Source: Microbacterium sp. AZCO
GTDB lineage: Bacteria; Actinomycetota; Actinomycetes; Actinomycetales; Microbacteriaceae
Reading direction: 5' to 3'
Assembly (NCBI RefSeq): GCF_039614715.1
Contig: NZ_CP154857.1
Span: forward strand, 1,240,001 to 1,304,000
Length of the DNA stretch: 64,000 nt
Shown here: one piece after another, positions 47,628 through 57,608 of the stretch
Position numbering within the stretch: the stretch's first letter is position 1
Layout of the letters: each line of letters opens with the position of its first letter
The notes under the pieces: generated by a model
The model's input: the letters and a program-made list of their open reading frames with translations, nothing else
The model's database searches: none
Told to the model about the DNA's origin: nothing
Program-made: the position numbers and the translations under genes

Positions 47628-48668
47628 TCAGCGGGCGTTCTCGTCGTCGTCGAGCATCCTGCTCAGGTAGCGGGCCACCGCCCGCACCGCCGCGAGGTTG
47701 CTCGGATAGTCCATGCGCGTCGGGCCGAGCAGCCCGATGCGGGCGCGCGAGCCGGTCGCGTCGTAGTCGCTCGCGACGATGGATGCCTCGACCAGCCCGA
47801 ACGGCGCGTTCTCGCGCCCGATGCTGGTCGCGAGCCCGTGCTCGTCGGCGACCATCTCGCTCATGAGCCGCAGCAGCGTCACCTGCTCCTCGATGGCTTC
47901 GAGGAGCGGATAGATGCTGCCGCGGAAGTCGGATTCGCGGCGCGCGAGGTTGGCGGCGCCGGCCATGACGAGCCGGTCCTGACGGAACTCGTCGAGCTCT
48001 TCGGCGACGAACCGCACGATCGCGGTGATCGCGGCGTCGTCGCGGCGGGCGGGGTCGTCGGCGGTCGACAGGAACTCCTCGACCCGCTGGACGCCGTCGC
48101 GGACGGATCTGCCGACGATCAGGTCGCCGACCGTCGTGCGGGCGCGCGTCATGACGACGTCGTCCAGCTCTTCGCGCAGGAGCACGAGGCGCTGCGACAC
48201 CCGGCCCGTGTCGGTGACGAGGATCACGATGAGCCGCCCCGCGTCGAGCGGCACGAGCTCGACGTGCGACACGCTCGCCCGCGCGAACGACGGGTACTGC
48301 ACGAGCGCGACCTGCCCCGTCAGCTGCGTGAGCGCGCGGACGGTGCGCACGAGCAGGTCGTCGAGATCGCCGGGGCCGTCGAGGAACGATGCGATGGCGT
48401 GCCGCTGCGCCGGGGTGAGGGGCCGGAGCCCGGCGAGGTGGTCGACGAAGACCCGGTACCCCTTGTCGGTCGGCACGCGGCCGGACGACGTGTGCGGCGC
48501 GGCGATCAGGTCTTCATCCTCGAGGAGCGCCATGTCGTTGCGGATCGTCGCGGCCGAGACGCCGAACGCGTGCCGCTCGACGATCGACTTGCTGCCGACC
48601 GGCTCGTGCGTGTCGACGTAGTCCTGCACGATGGCCCGCAGAACCTGGAGTCCCCGATCGGTGACCAT
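47628..48668 (-). CDS. hrcA: Heat-inducible transcription repressor HrcA
   Basis: Represses heat-shock genes by binding CIRCE. The 346-residue protein starts with a winged helix (SAATIRNDMALLEDEDLI) followed by the GAF-like dimerisation domain. GGAGGG precedes the ATG. A CIRCE element sits 31 bp upstream, so hrcA and dnaJ are autoregulated; HrcA folding depends on GroEL in known systems. Confidence 0.95.
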   Translation of the reverse strand: MVTDRGLQVLRAIVQDYVDTHEPVGSKSIVERHAFGVSAATIRNDMALLEDEDLIAAPHTSSGRVPTDKGYRVFVDHLAGLRPLTPAQRHAIASFLDGPGDLDDLLVRTVRALTQLTGQVALVQYPSFARASVSHVELVPLDAGRLIVILVTDTGRVSQRLVLLREELDDVVMTRARTTVGDLIVGRSVRDGVQRVEEFLSTADDPARRDDAAITAIVRFVAEELDEFRQDRLVMAGAANLARRESDFRGSIYPLLEAIEEQVTLLRLMSEMVADEHGLATSIGRENAPFGLVEASIVASDYDATGSRARIGLLGPTRMDYPSNLAAVRAVARYLSRMLDDDENAR

Positions 48669-48698
48669 CCGCCCTCCTCACGCCGCATCCGCCTGGGC

Positions 48699-48723
48699 TG
48701 GCACTCCCAGGAGTGGAGTGCCA
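48699..48723. promoter_or_regulatory. CIRCE operator
   Basis: TGGCACTC, nine bases, GAGTGCCA. This matches the CIRCE arm consensus (GCACTC-N9-GAGTGC) with a perfect inverted repeat of eight bases per arm. It is between hemW and hrcA, the expected site for HrcA autoregulation. Confidence 0.92.
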
Positions 48724-48743
48724 ATTCTATCGGACGTACCCGC

Positions 48744-49961
48744 TCAGTCGGTCAGGGCGCGCACGACGGCGTCGGCGAGGAGGCGGCCGCGCCGCGTCAG
48801 CACGATCGTCCCATGGAGCGCCGCCGGACCCTCGATGAGTCCATCGGCGATGAGCGCCGCGACGGCGTGCCGGCCCTCGCCGAGCAGCTCCGCGATCGGG
48901 AAACCCTCGCGGATGCGCGAGCGCAGCAGCACGCTCTCGAGAGCGCGAGCCTCGTCATCGGGTCGCTCCCGCCCTGCCGCGGGAGACTCCCCGAGCGCGA
49001 GTCGCTGGGCGTAGGCCGCAGGATGCTTGACGTTCCAGAAGCGCACGCCGCCGACATGGCTGTGCGCGCCCGGACCGTAGCCCCACCAGTCGTGCCCCTG
49101 CCAGTACGCCAGATTGTGCCGGGAACGGTGAGCGTCGTCGCGCGCCCAGTTCGACACCTCGTACCACTCGTATCCGGCCGCGCCGAGCAGATCGTCGGCG
49201 AGCTCGTACATGTCGGCCTGAACGTCGTCGTCGGGGGCGGGCACCTCGCCGCGGCGGATCTGGCGGGCGAGCTTCGTGCCGTCCTCGATGATGAGCGCGT
49301 AGGCGGAGACGTGGTCGGGCTCGAGGGCGATCGCCGTCTCGAGCGACCGACGCCAGTCGTCGAGGGACTCCCCCGGCGCGCCGTAGATCAGGTCGAGGCT
49401 CACGTCGAGCCCGGCGCGGCGCGCGGCGGCGACGGCGGTGGCGACGTTGAGGGGATCGTGCGTCCGGTCGAGCGCCGCGAGGACGTGGGGCACCGCGGAC
49501 TGCATGCCGATCGAGAGGCGGGTGACTCCGGATGCCGCGAGCTCGGCCGCGACGGCATCCGTCACGGTGTCGGGGTTGGCCTCGACCGTCACCTCTGCGC
49601 CATCCGCGATGCCGAACGTGTCGCGGACGCCGGCGAGCATGCGAGCCAGGTCGCCCGGCGGCAGGAGCGTCGGCGTGCCCCCGCCGAAGAAGACCGTCGT
49701 CGCAGCCCTGAGCCCACCGGCGGCCTCGAGCACTCCGCGCGAGAGCGCCACCTCGCGCAGCAGCGTGTCGGCGTATTCGTCCTGCCGCGCGCCGCGCAGC
49801 TCACCCGATGTGTAGGTGTTGAAGTCGCAGTAGCCGCAGCGGACCCGGCAGAACGGCACGTGCAGATAGACGCCGAAGGGCGTCGCCGCATCGATGCGGA
49901 CGGTGGCGGGAAGCGCCCCGTTGGCCGGAGCGGGCTCGCCGATGGGGAGTGCCGAGCCCAT
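48744..49961 (-). CDS. hemW: Radical SAM coproporphyrinogen III oxidase-like protein HemW
   Basis: A 405-residue radical SAM protein. The Fe-S cluster cysteines are Cys38, Cys42 and Cys45 in PFCRVRCGYCDF, and GGGTPTLL and the TVEANPDT strand follow. HemW proteins act as heme chaperones rather than true oxidases; the extra Cys of HemN is absent. The ATG shares one base with the DUF1990 stop codon (TGATG). Confidence 0.93.
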   Translation of the reverse strand: MGSALPIGEPAPANGALPATVRIDAATPFGVYLHVPFCRVRCGYCDFNTYTSGELRGARQDEYADTLLREVALSRGVLEAAGGLRAATTVFFGGGTPTLLPPGDLARMLAGVRDTFGIADGAEVTVEANPDTVTDAVAAELAASGVTRLSIGMQSAVPHVLAALDRTHDPLNVATAVAAARRAGLDVSLDLIYGAPGESLDDWRRSLETAIALEPDHVSAYALIIEDGTKLARQIRRGEVPAPDDDVQADMYELADDLLGAAGYEWYEVSNWARDDAHRSRHNLAYWQGHDWWGYGPGAHSHVGGVRFWNVKHPAAYAQRLALGESPAAGRERPDDEARALESVLLRSRIREGFPIAELLGEGRHAVAALIADGLIEGPAALHGTIVLTRRGRLLADAVVRALTD

Positions 49962-50611
49962 CAGGCGGGTGTCGTGTACAGCGGCGAGATCGCGCGGAGG
50001 TAACGGGTGAAGAGCTCCCGGCGGCGGCGTCGGGCGAGCGTCGGCAGCATCCGGTACAGCATCGAGACCGGGCGGTCGAACGCGCGCACGGTGAACCACA
50101 CCTCGTCGTTCTCGTGCCACTCGAGCATGAACGACTCCTCGCCGCTGACGACGGAGTCACCGACGGTGCCGAGCGCGAAGCCGACGCGGCGCGGCTCCTC
50201 GACGGCGAAGATGACGCGCAGCTCGCCGTCGGCCTTGTAGCCCTTGACGCGCCCCTCGACCACGACGGTGGACCCGGCGGCGACGTACGGCGTTCCGTCG
50301 GAGTCGAAGCGCTGCTCGGTCTCGCTGCGGCTCGGCGCGATGGGGTTGCCCTCCGCGTCGAAGCTCACGCCCGAGTACATGGGGCCGGATGCCGGGCGCA
50401 CGTCCTTGATCGTCAGACCGGCGCCGCGAAGCGCCGACCACGACAGGAGCGCCTCGCTCGCGGTCTGGAACCGGGCGTCGCCGCTGCCGATGCGCCACGA
50501 CTCCTCCGCCGGCAGGCTGCGCTCCGGCGGATACTGCATGAGGTCCGGCGCCTGCGTCGCCCCGACGGCGGCGTAGTCGACGGTCTCGTCCTTGAACGTT
50601 CCGCGGCGCAT
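49961..50611 (-). CDS. DUF1990 family protein
   Basis: A 216-residue protein without known function. It begins MRRGTFKDETVDYAAVGAT; DUF1990 features include the Tyr/Pro segment near the start, the paired strands GFALGTVGDSVVSGEESF, and the WFTVRAFDRP strand. The fold is probably START-like. It lies 10 bp after lepA and overlaps hemW by one base. Confidence 0.85.
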   Translation of the reverse strand: MRRGTFKDETVDYAAVGATQAPDLMQYPPERSLPAEESWRIGSGDARFQTASEALLSWSALRGAGLTIKDVRPASGPMYSGVSFDAEGNPIAPSRSETEQRFDSDGTPYVAAGSTVVVEGRVKGYKADGELRVIFAVEEPRRVGFALGTVGDSVVSGEESFMLEWHENDEVWFTVRAFDRPVSMLYRMLPTLARRRRRELFTRYLRAISPLYTTPA

Positions 50612-50621
50612 GGGTTCCAGG

Positions 50622-52487
50622 CTACTTCTGCTTGCCCTCGACATCCCCTGAGAGAGCGGCGATGAACGCCTCCTGAGGGACCTCGACACGACCGACCATC
50701 TTCATGCGCTTCTTGCCCTCCTTCTGCTTCTCGAGGAGCTTGCGCTTGCGCGTGATGTCGCCGCCGTAGCACTTGGCCAGGACGTCCTTGCGCATGGCGC
50801 GGATGTTCTCGCGAGCGATGATGCGGGCGCCGATCGCGGCCTGGATCGGCACCTCGAACTGCTGGCGAGGGATGAGCTTGCGGAGGCGCTCGGTCATCAT
50901 CGTGCCGTACGCGTACGCCTTCTCGCGGTGCACGATCGAGCTGAAGGCATCCACCTTGTCGCCCTGCAGGAGGATGTCGACCTTCACCAGGTCGGCCTCC
51001 TGCTGGCCGGCCGGCTCGTAGTCGAGGCTCGCGTAGCCCTGCGTGCGCGACTTGAGCTGGTCGAAGAAGTCGAAGACGATCTCGCCGAGGGGCATGTTGT
51101 AGCGGAGCTCGACCCGCTCCTCGCTGAAGTACTCCATGCCGAGGAGCTGTCCGCGGCGGCCTTGGCAGAGCTCCATCACGGTGCCGACGTAGTCCTTCGG
51201 GAGAAGGATCGCGGCCTTCACCATGGGCTCCGACACCGAGGCGACGCGCCCGTCGGGGTACTCGCTCGGGTTGGTCACGGTGACGTGCTCGCCCGTGTCG
51301 GTGAGCACTTCGTAGATGACGCTCGGGGCCGTCGTGATGAGGTCGAGGTCGAACTCGCGGGCGAGACGCTCGGTGATGATCTCGAGGTGCAGAAGACCGA
51401 GGAAGCCGCAGCGGAACCCGAAGCCGAGCGCGACCGAGGTCTCGGGCTCGTACTGCAGTGAGGCATCCGACAGCTTGAGCTTGTCCAGCGCTTCGCGGAG
51501 GTCGGCGTAGTCGCTCCCGTCGATCGGGTAGATGCCCGAGAAGACCATCGGCTTGGGATCGGTGTAGCCGGGCAGGGCGTCGGTCGCGGGCTTGCGGAGG
51601 TTGGTGATCGTGTCGCCGACCTTCGACTGGCGCACGTCCTTCACGCCGGTGATCAGGTACCCGACCTCGCCGACGCCGAGGCCCTTCGAGGGCGTCGGCT
51701 CGGGGCTGGAGACACCGATCTCGAGGAGGTCGTGCGCGGCCTTCGTCGACATCATCTGGATGCGCTCGCGCGGCTCGAGCTTGCCGTCGACCATGCGCAC
51801 GTACGTCACGACGCCGCGGTACGAGTCGTAGACGGAGTCGAAGATCATGGCGCGGGCCGGGGCATCCGCGTTCCCCTGGGGTGCCGGGATCTGCTCGACG
51901 ATCCGGTCGAGCAGCGTCTCGACGCCCATGCCCGTCTTGCCGCTCACGCGGAGGACGTCGTCGGGGTCGCCGCCGATCAGGCTGGCGAGCTCGGCCGCGT
52001 ACTTCTCGGGGTCGGCCGCGGGAAGGTCGATCTTGTTTAGGACGGGGATGATCTGGAGGTCGTTCTCCAGCGCGAGGTAAAGGTTTGCGAGCGTCTGGGC
52101 CTCGATGCCCTGCGCCGCGTCGACGAGGAGGATCGCACCCTCGCAGGCGGCGAGCGAGCGCGAGACCTCGTACGTGAAGTCGACGTGACCGGGGGTGTCG
52201 ATCATGTTGAGCGCGAACGTGGTCGCCGAGCCCGTCGAGGGGTCGACGGACGACCACGGCATCCGCACCGCCTGGGACTTGATCGTGATGCCGCGCTCGC
52301 GCTCGATGTCCATGCGGTCGAGGTACTGCGCGCGCATGTCGCGCTCGGCGACGACGCCCGTGATCTGCAGCATGCGGTCGGCGAGGGTCGACTTGCCGTG
52401 GTCGATGTGGGCGATGATGCAGAAATTGCGGATCGCCTCGGGAGCCGTGGCAGACGGCTCGAGGGGCTTCAGGGCGCGCGGGGACAT
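50622..52487 (-). CDS. lepA: Elongation factor 4 (LepA)
   Basis: A translation GTPase that can back-translocate ribosomes. The 621 residues show the G1 motif AHIDHGKST (26-34), [14 protein letters not shown] and NKID in order, followed by domains II, III and the LepA-specific C-terminal domain ([18 protein letters not shown]). It is the first gene of the run through DUF1990 and hemW. Confidence 0.96.
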   Translation of the reverse strand: MSPRALKPLEPSATAPEAIRNFCIIAHIDHGKSTLADRMLQITGVVAERDMRAQYLDRMDIERERGITIKSQAVRMPWSSVDPSTGSATTFALNMIDTPGHVDFTYEVSRSLAACEGAILLVDAAQGIEAQTLANLYLALENDLQIIPVLNKIDLPAADPEKYAAELASLIGGDPDDVLRVSGKTGMGVETLLDRIVEQIPAPQGNADAPARAMIFDSVYDSYRGVVTYVRMVDGKLEPRERIQMMSTKAAHDLLEIGVSSPEPTPSKGLGVGEVGYLITGVKDVRQSKVGDTITNLRKPATDALPGYTDPKPMVFSGIYPIDGSDYADLREALDKLKLSDASLQYEPETSVALGFGFRCGFLGLLHLEIITERLAREFDLDLITTAPSVIYEVLTDTGEHVTVTNPSEYPDGRVASVSEPMVKAAILLPKDYVGTVMELCQGRRGQLLGMEYFSEERVELRYNMPLGEIVFDFFDQLKSRTQGYASLDYEPAGQQEADLVKVDILLQGDKVDAFSSIVHREKAYAYGTMMTERLRKLIPRQQFEVPIQAAIGARIIARENIRAMRKDVLAKCYGGDITRKRKLLEKQKEGKKRMKMVGRVEVPQEAFIAALSGDVEGKQK

Positions 52488-52510
52488 ATCCGGCCCAGTC
52501 TACCGGCGGG

Positions 52511-53677
52511 TCACCCCGCGGCCCGTGCCGGAACGGATGCCGGAACCGGGAGTCGGCTGAGTCCTTCGAGCAGCTCCTCGCGGCGGGCGGCGCAGCACAC
52601 CCGGATCCAGCCCTCGCCGGTGCGGCCGAAGGCGCTCCCCGGCGCAACGGCGACGCGCTGGTCGTGGAGGAACGCCTCGGCCCACGCGGCGACATCCCCG
52701 TCGGTCGCGTGCGACACGTCGATCCACAGGTAGAAGGCGCCCGTCGGCGTGAGGTACGTGAATCCGCGCTCGTCGAGGAGTGCCGATGCGGCCGCGAGGT
52801 TCTCGCGGTAGTGCGCGGCGGCGGCGCGGACGTGATCCTGGGGGCCGGAGATCGCCTCGAGCGCCGCGTACTGCGCGGGCATGTCGACGCACGACACGGC
52901 CGACTCCTGAACGCGCAGCATCGTCGAAGTGAAGCCCTTCGGCGTCACGAGCCAGCCGACGCGCGCGCCCGTCATCGCATACGTCTTCGAGGTCGAGAAG
53001 ACCGAGAACACCCGGTCGTCGCGATCGAGCGAGGCGGGGCTGACGTGCGGGATGCCGTACGTGAACGCCTCGTAGCACTCGTCGCTCAGGAGCCACAGGT
53101 CGTGGCGTGCGGCGAAGTCGAGGAGCGCCCGCAATGTCTCGAGATCGAACGTGGAGCCGAGCGGATTGGACGGCGAGTTGACGATCAGCAGTCGCGTCCG
53201 GTCGGTGACGAGGGCTTCGAGCTGCGCGAGGTCGGGCTGGAAGCCCTTCGCCGGGCTCAGCTGATAGGGCACGGGCACGGCCGACAGCATGTGCGCGTTC
53301 ATCGTGAAGGTCGTGTAGCCGGGGTCCGGCACGAGCACCTCGTCGCCGGGCGCCAGGGTCATCGCCATCGCCTGGTGCAGCGCCTGGGTCGCGCCCACCG
53401 TCACCCACACCTGCTCGAGGTCGGGGCGGAAGCCGTTCACGGCGTCGAGCTTCTCGACGATCGCCTGACGCAGGGGAAGGATGCCGCCGTTCGGCGCGTA
53501 GCGCGTCAGGCCCGCCTCCCACGCACGCGCGGCCGCGGCGCGGATGGCGGGTGCCGGCTCCTCCCCCGGCTCCCCCACCGCGAGGATGATCGCGTCGTCG
53601 AGGCGGAGCGCCTGTTCGAGGATGTGCCGCACCCCCGAACCGGGCATGCCGAGGATGTGGTCGGCGAGTCGAGGCAT
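52511..53677 (-). CDS. PLP-dependent class I/II aminotransferase
   Basis: A 388-residue fold-type I aminotransferase. The PLP lysine is Lys231 in FSTSKTYAMTGARVGW, and the cofactor site also includes NSPSNPLG and the SDECYEAF strand. The substrate is not clear; such enzymes include aspartate, aromatic and methionine aminotransferases. It lies 23 bp from lepA in the same direction, so it may be upstream in the same transcript, and is divergent from the hydrolase at 53721. Confidence 0.85.
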   Translation of the reverse strand: MPRLADHILGMPGSGVRHILEQALRLDDAIILAVGEPGEEPAPAIRAAAARAWEAGLTRYAPNGGILPLRQAIVEKLDAVNGFRPDLEQVWVTVGATQALHQAMAMTLAPGDEVLVPDPGYTTFTMNAHMLSAVPVPYQLSPAKGFQPDLAQLEALVTDRTRLLIVNSPSNPLGSTFDLETLRALLDFAARHDLWLLSDECYEAFTYGIPHVSPASLDRDDRVFSVFSTSKTYAMTGARVGWLVTPKGFTSTMLRVQESAVSCVDMPAQYAALEAISGPQDHVRAAAAHYRENLAAASALLDERGFTYLTPTGAFYLWIDVSHATDGDVAAWAEAFLHDQRVAVAPGSAFGRTGEGWIRVCCAARREELLEGLSRLPVPASVPARAAG

Positions 53678-53708
53678 TCCCCCAGCCTACGAAAGCGCGC
53701 CGCCCTCG

Positions 53709-53714
53709 TACGCT
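53709..53714 (+). promoter_or_regulatory. Candidate -10 box of the hydrolase gene (leaderless)
   Basis: TACGCT is followed by exactly six bases and then ATG, with no ribosome site. Same spacing as at ppgK, def and the leuA leader. Confidence 0.5.
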
Positions 53715-53720
53715 GGCACC

Positions 53721-54446
53721 ATGACCGTCCAGGTTGTCCTCGTCCACGGCATCCGGACGTCCGCGACGATGTGGCGGTCGCAGGTCGAGTATCTCCGCGC
53801 GCGCGGCAACGGCGTGACGGCCGTCGATCTCCCGGGCCACGGGTCGCGCATGACCGAGGAGTTCACGCTCGCGTCGGCCTTCGCGACGATCGACAGAGCC
53901 GTTCGGGATGCCGCGAAGCGCGGTCCCGTGCTTCTCGCGGGCCACTCCATGGGAGGCCTGCTGAGCATCGAGTACGTCGGCGCCGAAGAGCCCCCGCCCG
54001 TCGCAGGCTTCATCGCGGCATCCTGCACCGCCATCCCTCGGGGGGTGGGTCTTCAGACCTACCGGTTCCTGGCCCGTCGGCTGGACGCTCTCCCCGACCG
54101 CGGGATGTGGCTCACGGACCAGATGCTCGACCGGATCCTTCCCGTCGAGACGCGCGACGACTTCGGCGCAGGCGGATACGCGCTGGACACGCAGGACATC
54201 GCGCTGCGGAGCCTTTCGGTGCTCGACCTGCTCGCCGCGGTGCGCCGCATCGAGGTGCCGCTGTGGTTCGTCAACGGACAGTACGACCAGCTCCGCATCA
54301 ACGAGCGGCTCTTCCTGCGTCTCGCTCCGCACGCCGAGCTCGTCGTCGTGCCCCGCACGACGCACCACGTCACGGTGATGCGTCCTCGGGTCTTCAACGC
54401 GCTGCTCGAGGTCGCCCTGACGACCCTCGAGGCATCAGACGGCTGA
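53721..54446 (+). CDS. Alpha/beta hydrolase
   Basis: A 241-residue soluble hydrolase. The oxyanion motif is LVHGIRTS near the N-terminus, the nucleophile elbow is LLAGHSMGG, the acid is likely in NGQYDQ and the His is in TTHHVTV. The fold is that of small esterases or lactonases, and the substrate is unknown. The stop codon overlaps the end of the convergent MFS gene by 12 bp, which is unusual. Confidence 0.88.
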   Translation: MTVQVVLVHGIRTSATMWRSQVEYLRARGNGVTAVDLPGHGSRMTEEFTLASAFATIDRAVRDAAKRGPVLLAGHSMGGLLSIEYVGAEEPPPVAGFIAASCTAIPRGVGLQTYRFLARRLDALPDRGMWLTDQMLDRILPVETRDDFGAGGYALDTQDIALRSLSVLDLLAAVRRIEVPLWFVNGQYDQLRINERLFLRLAPHAELVVVPRTTHHVTVMRPRVFNALLEVALTTLEASDG

Positions 54447-55685
54447 CGCGGCGCGGGCGGGGGTGCGGATCGCGTAGGTCATGAGGCCGCCCGCGACCGA
54501 GAGGACGCCGCCGACGAGGAACAGCAGCCAGAACCCCCCGACGAGGGCGACGAGACCGGCGCCGATGAGCGGTCCGAGCAGCTGCCCGAGGCTCGCGGAG
54601 ACATTGACGAAGCCGAGGTCTCGGGCGTGGTCCTCGGGGAACGGCAGCAGGTCGGTGCCGAGCGCGAGGCCGACCGACATGTACGCGCCGTAGCCCACGC
54701 CGAGGAGGGCGGCCGCGATCATGGCGCTCGTGAGGGACGGCGCGACGACGAGGATGATCGACGCGGCGCCCTGGATGATCGCCGACCAGACGACGAACGG
54801 GACCCGCCTGCCGGTGCGGTCGGAGATCCAGCCCGAGACGATCGACGCCGCCACGACGAACAGCGTGTAGACGAGGATCAGCATGAGCAGCTCGTCCTCG
54901 GCGGTCGAGGCATCCCGATGCAGTCCGTACAGGAGGAAGAACAGCAGCAGGCCCGTGCCGAGCGCATTGCCGATGTTGACAGTCAGGCGACCGGCGAGGA
55001 GCCACGCGAAGTCGCGATCCCGCAGCGCCGCGAGGCGCTCGCGCAGCGTGCGCACCTCGCGTGCCGCCGAGACCTCGCCGTGCGCGGGCGGGTCGGGCAG
55101 GAGGAGCGCGGCGAGCGTTCCCACGAGCGCGATGAATCCGGCGAGCACGAGATAGCCGACGATCACGCCGAGCTCGAGGAGCACGATGACTCCCACGCCG
55201 ACCACGATGCCGAGGGCCTGAGACGACGAGACGGCGGCGGATGCCGCGCCGCGCTGGGTCGTCAGCTGATCCGCGATGAGCGCCGTGAACGCCGCCGATG
55301 CCACGGCGACGCCCACCGAGACCCCGACCCACGCGAGGCCGACGCCCCACGGGCCCTCCGCGAAGGCGATGCCGACGAGCGAGAGCGCGGCGAGCCAGGT
55401 GCCGCCGAGGGACCATGGCCGGCGGCGCCCCGCGCGCCCGCGCGTGCGGTCGGACAGGCCGCCGGCGACAGGTGCCGCGATGACGCCGGCGATCCCGCCG
55501 ACGGCGAGCACGAGTCCCGACGATACGACGCCGGAGATCCAGCCCGAGGCGTCGTCGGGCGTGTTGAGCTGCAGCGGGATGAGGAGCTGCAGGGGCGTGA
55601 GCTGCACCGTCCAGATGGCGAGCCAGGCGAGGGTGAAGAGGATGAACCAGCTGGCGCCGACCTTGGCGTCCGGGCGAGCGGTCAC
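54435..55685 (-). CDS. MFS transporter, sugar-type partner of the beta-glucosidase
   Basis: A 416-residue protein with 12 hydrophobic segments. GGLSDRTRGRAGRRRPW after helix 2 and SGWISDRTGRRVP after helix 8 are the duplicated MFS loop motif. The pattern resembles the SLC45/GPH-like sugar transporters. The GTG start overlaps the stop codon of the beta-glucosidase by four bases (GTGA), so uptake and hydrolysis of a beta-glucoside are probably linked. The 3' end overlaps the convergent hydrolase gene. Confidence 0.87.
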   Translation of the reverse strand: MTARPDAKVGASWFILFTLAWLAIWTVQLTPLQLLIPLQLNTPDDASGWISGVVSSGLVLAVGGIAGVIAAPVAGGLSDRTRGRAGRRRPWSLGGTWLAALSLVGIAFAEGPWGVGLAWVGVSVGVAVASAAFTALIADQLTTQRGAASAAVSSSQALGIVVGVGVIVLLELGVIVGYLVLAGFIALVGTLAALLLPDPPAHGEVSAAREVRTLRERLAALRDRDFAWLLAGRLTVNIGNALGTGLLLFFLLYGLHRDASTAEDELLMLILVYTLFVVAASIVSGWISDRTGRRVPFVVWSAIIQGAASIILVVAPSLTSAMIAAALLGVGYGAYMSVGLALGTDLLPFPEDHARDLGFVNVSASLGQLLGPLIGAGLVALVGGFWLLFLVGGVLSVAGGLMTYAIRTPARAASAV

Positions 55686-57040
55686 GAGCGTGCCTCCGAG
55701 ATGAGCGAGCGGTACCAGTCGAACGAGGCCTTCGGGGTGCGCTCGGCCGTGTCGACGTCGACGTGGACGAGACCGAAGCGCTGCGTGAAGCCGTCGGCCC
55801 ACTCGAAGTTGTCGAGCAGCGACCAGACGGTGTACTCCCGGACGTCGACCCCCGCGGCGATCGCGGCCCCGACCGCGTCGATGTGGCCCGCGAGATAGGC
55901 GATGCGGTCGTGGTCGGGAACGGGTCCTTCGACGTGCGCGGGCTCCGGGAAGGACGCACCGTTCTCGCCGATGACGATGGGCGGGAGCCGGTCGCCGTAG
56001 CGGTCGCGGAAGTCGATCAGAAGGTCGGTGAGCGCCGAGGGAACGATGGGCCACTCGGGCCCGAAGCCGGTCACCGGCGCTCCCGGCGTCGGGACGATCT
56101 CGAAGGGGATGGGACCGTCGGCGGGGGCCGCGGCGACCGTCGTCGGGTTGTAGAAGTTGATGCCGTAGAAGTCCGCCGGTGCGGCGATCAGGTCGAGATC
56201 GCCCTCCTCGGCGGGCATCGGGGGGATGCCGAACGCCTCGAGATCGGGATAGGCGCCCGTGAGCACGGGGTCGGCGAAGATCCGGTTGTGGAGGAGGTCG
56301 TACACGGCGGCGGCGCCGAGGTCGGCATCCGTCTCCCCTGCCGGGGTCACCAGCGTGTGGTTGTTGACGATGCCCGCCTCCTCGGCGCCCGCTGCGCGCA
56401 CCGCGCGCAGCGCGAGACCATGCGCGAGCAGCTGGTGGTGCGCCGTGGGGAGCGACTCGAAGAGCAGCTGCCGACCGGGGGCGAGCGTGCCGACGGCATA
56501 ACCCTGGAGGGAGGTGGAGACGGGCTCGTTGATCGTGTACCAGTGGCGGATGCGGTCGCCGAGCGCCGTCGCGACGATGTCGGCGTAGTCGCCGAATCGG
56601 AGCGCCGTGTCGCGCGTCAGCCAGCCTCCGCGCTCTTCGAGGACGCTCGGCAGATCCCAGTGGTAGAGCGTCGCGAACGGCGTGATGCCCGCCTCGAGGA
56701 GATCGTCGGCCAGGCGCCGGTAGTAGTCCAGCCCCGCTTCGTTCGGCGCGGCGCCCGGCTCGGGCTGCACGCGCACCCACGAGATCGAGAAGCGGTACCG
56801 GTCGACCCCCAGCCGTGCGAGGAGAGCCACGTCCTCCCCCGACCGGCGGTAGCTGTCCGGCCCCGGATCGGCGACGGAGCCGTCGCGCACCAGACCCGGA
56901 GTGTCGACGAAGTCGTCCCAGATGGATCGGCCTCGCCCGTCGGCCGTGCGCGACCCCTCCACCTGGAACGCGGCGGTGGCCGACGACCAGCGGAACCCCG
57001 GCGGAAACGGCGAGAGATCGGCGAGGGGATGTTCGGGCAC
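55682..57040 (-). CDS. Beta-glucosidase, glycoside hydrolase family 1
   Basis: Hydrolyses beta-glucosides by a retaining mechanism. The 452 residues carry the acid/base Glu172 in [10 protein letters not shown] and the nucleophile Glu359 in [10 protein letters not shown]. The N-terminus [19 protein letters not shown] is typical. The GTG at 57038-57040 has GAAGGAG six bases upstream; the longer open frame lacks a ribosome site. No signal peptide, so it acts in the cytoplasm on sugars imported by the coupled MFS protein. Confidence 0.93.
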   Translation of the reverse strand: MPEHPLADLSPFPPGFRWSSATAAFQVEGSRTADGRGRSIWDDFVDTPGLVRDGSVADPGPDSYRRSGEDVALLARLGVDRYRFSISWVRVQPEPGAAPNEAGLDYYRRLADDLLEAGITPFATLYHWDLPSVLEERGGWLTRDTALRFGDYADIVATALGDRIRHWYTINEPVSTSLQGYAVGTLAPGRQLLFESLPTAHHQLLAHGLALRAVRAAGAEEAGIVNNHTLVTPAGETDADLGAAAVYDLLHNRIFADPVLTGAYPDLEAFGIPPMPAEEGDLDLIAAPADFYGINFYNPTTVAAAPADGPIPFEIVPTPGAPVTGFGPEWPIVPSALTDLLIDFRDRYGDRLPPIVIGENGASFPEPAHVEGPVPDHDRIAYLAGHIDAVGAAIAAGVDVREYTVWSLLDNFEWADGFTQRFGLVHVDVDTAERTPKASFDWYRSLISEARS

Positions 57041-57276
57041 GCGGACTCCTTCGTCGCGAGCTGCGCACTCGGGTGGGCGTGCGCACCGCTCGCGTCGATC
57101 ATGCATCATCGGAGGGTCGTTCTCCGACCGGTTCGCCGAGTCGGTGGATGGATGAGCTAGCTGGTAGACTCGGTGATTGGTTTGCGCGTGGGTCCCACCC
57201 TGCGCGCGCCGGAGGCGCCCCTCTACCGCTGGCCGGCAATCATCCGATTCACTCCGAAACGAAAGAACGTCGACAC

Positions 57277-57537
57277 GTGGCGAACATCAAGTCGCAGATC
57301 AAGCGCAACAAGACCAACGAGAAGGCGCACGAGCGCAACAAGGCCGTCAAGAGCGAGCTGAAGACCGCTGTGCGCCGCACGCGCGAGGCGATCACGGCCG
57401 GCGACAAGGCCGCCGCTGAGAAGGCTCTCGGCACCGCGACCAAGAAGCTCGACAAGGCCGTGAGCAAGGGTGTCATCCACCAGAACCAGGCGGCGAACCG
57501 CAAGTCGGCCATCGCCAAGCAGGTCGCGGCGCTCTGA
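57277..57537 (+). CDS. rpsT: 30S ribosomal protein S20
   Basis: An 86-residue basic helical protein ([20 protein letters not shown] at the start, [15 protein letters not shown] near the end) that binds 16S rRNA early in assembly. The start is GTG, the rare-start pattern often linked to S20 autoregulation. A GAAAG element lies upstream. The 236-bp region before it has a TAGACT -10-like box near 57166 and no other gene. Confidence 0.96.
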   Translation: MANIKSQIKRNKTNEKAHERNKAVKSELKTAVRRTREAITAGDKAAAEKALGTATKKLDKAVSKGVIHQNQAANRKSAIAKQVAAL

Positions 57538-57558
57538 CGCTTCCCGTCAGCTGACATC

Positions 57559-57590
57559 CGAAGGCCCGTCCCGAGAGGGGCGGGCCTTCG
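57559..57590. terminator. Bidirectional terminator between rpsT and holA
   Basis: CGAAGGCCCGTCCC (57559-57572) pairs with GGGGCGGGCCTTCG (57577-57590), one wobble pair, tetraloop GAGA. It is 21 bp past rpsT and 18 bp before the convergent holA stop codon. Confidence 0.85.
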
Positions 57591-57608
57591 TCGTTCCGGC
57601 GGCGCCGA

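Noticed and set aside
45396..50003. Very long open frame on the plus strand, antisense to hit, rsmE, dnaJ, hrcA and hemW
   Set aside because: It mirrors five well-supported minus-strand genes, has no ribosome site and its translation is Arg/Ala/Val-rich without any fold. High GC makes stop codons rare in this antisense frame.
57041..57276. Riboswitch or S20 leader structure upstream of rpsT
   Set aside because: I see a TAGACT box and a GGCGCC-rich segment but no recognisable riboswitch core or S20-binding fold.
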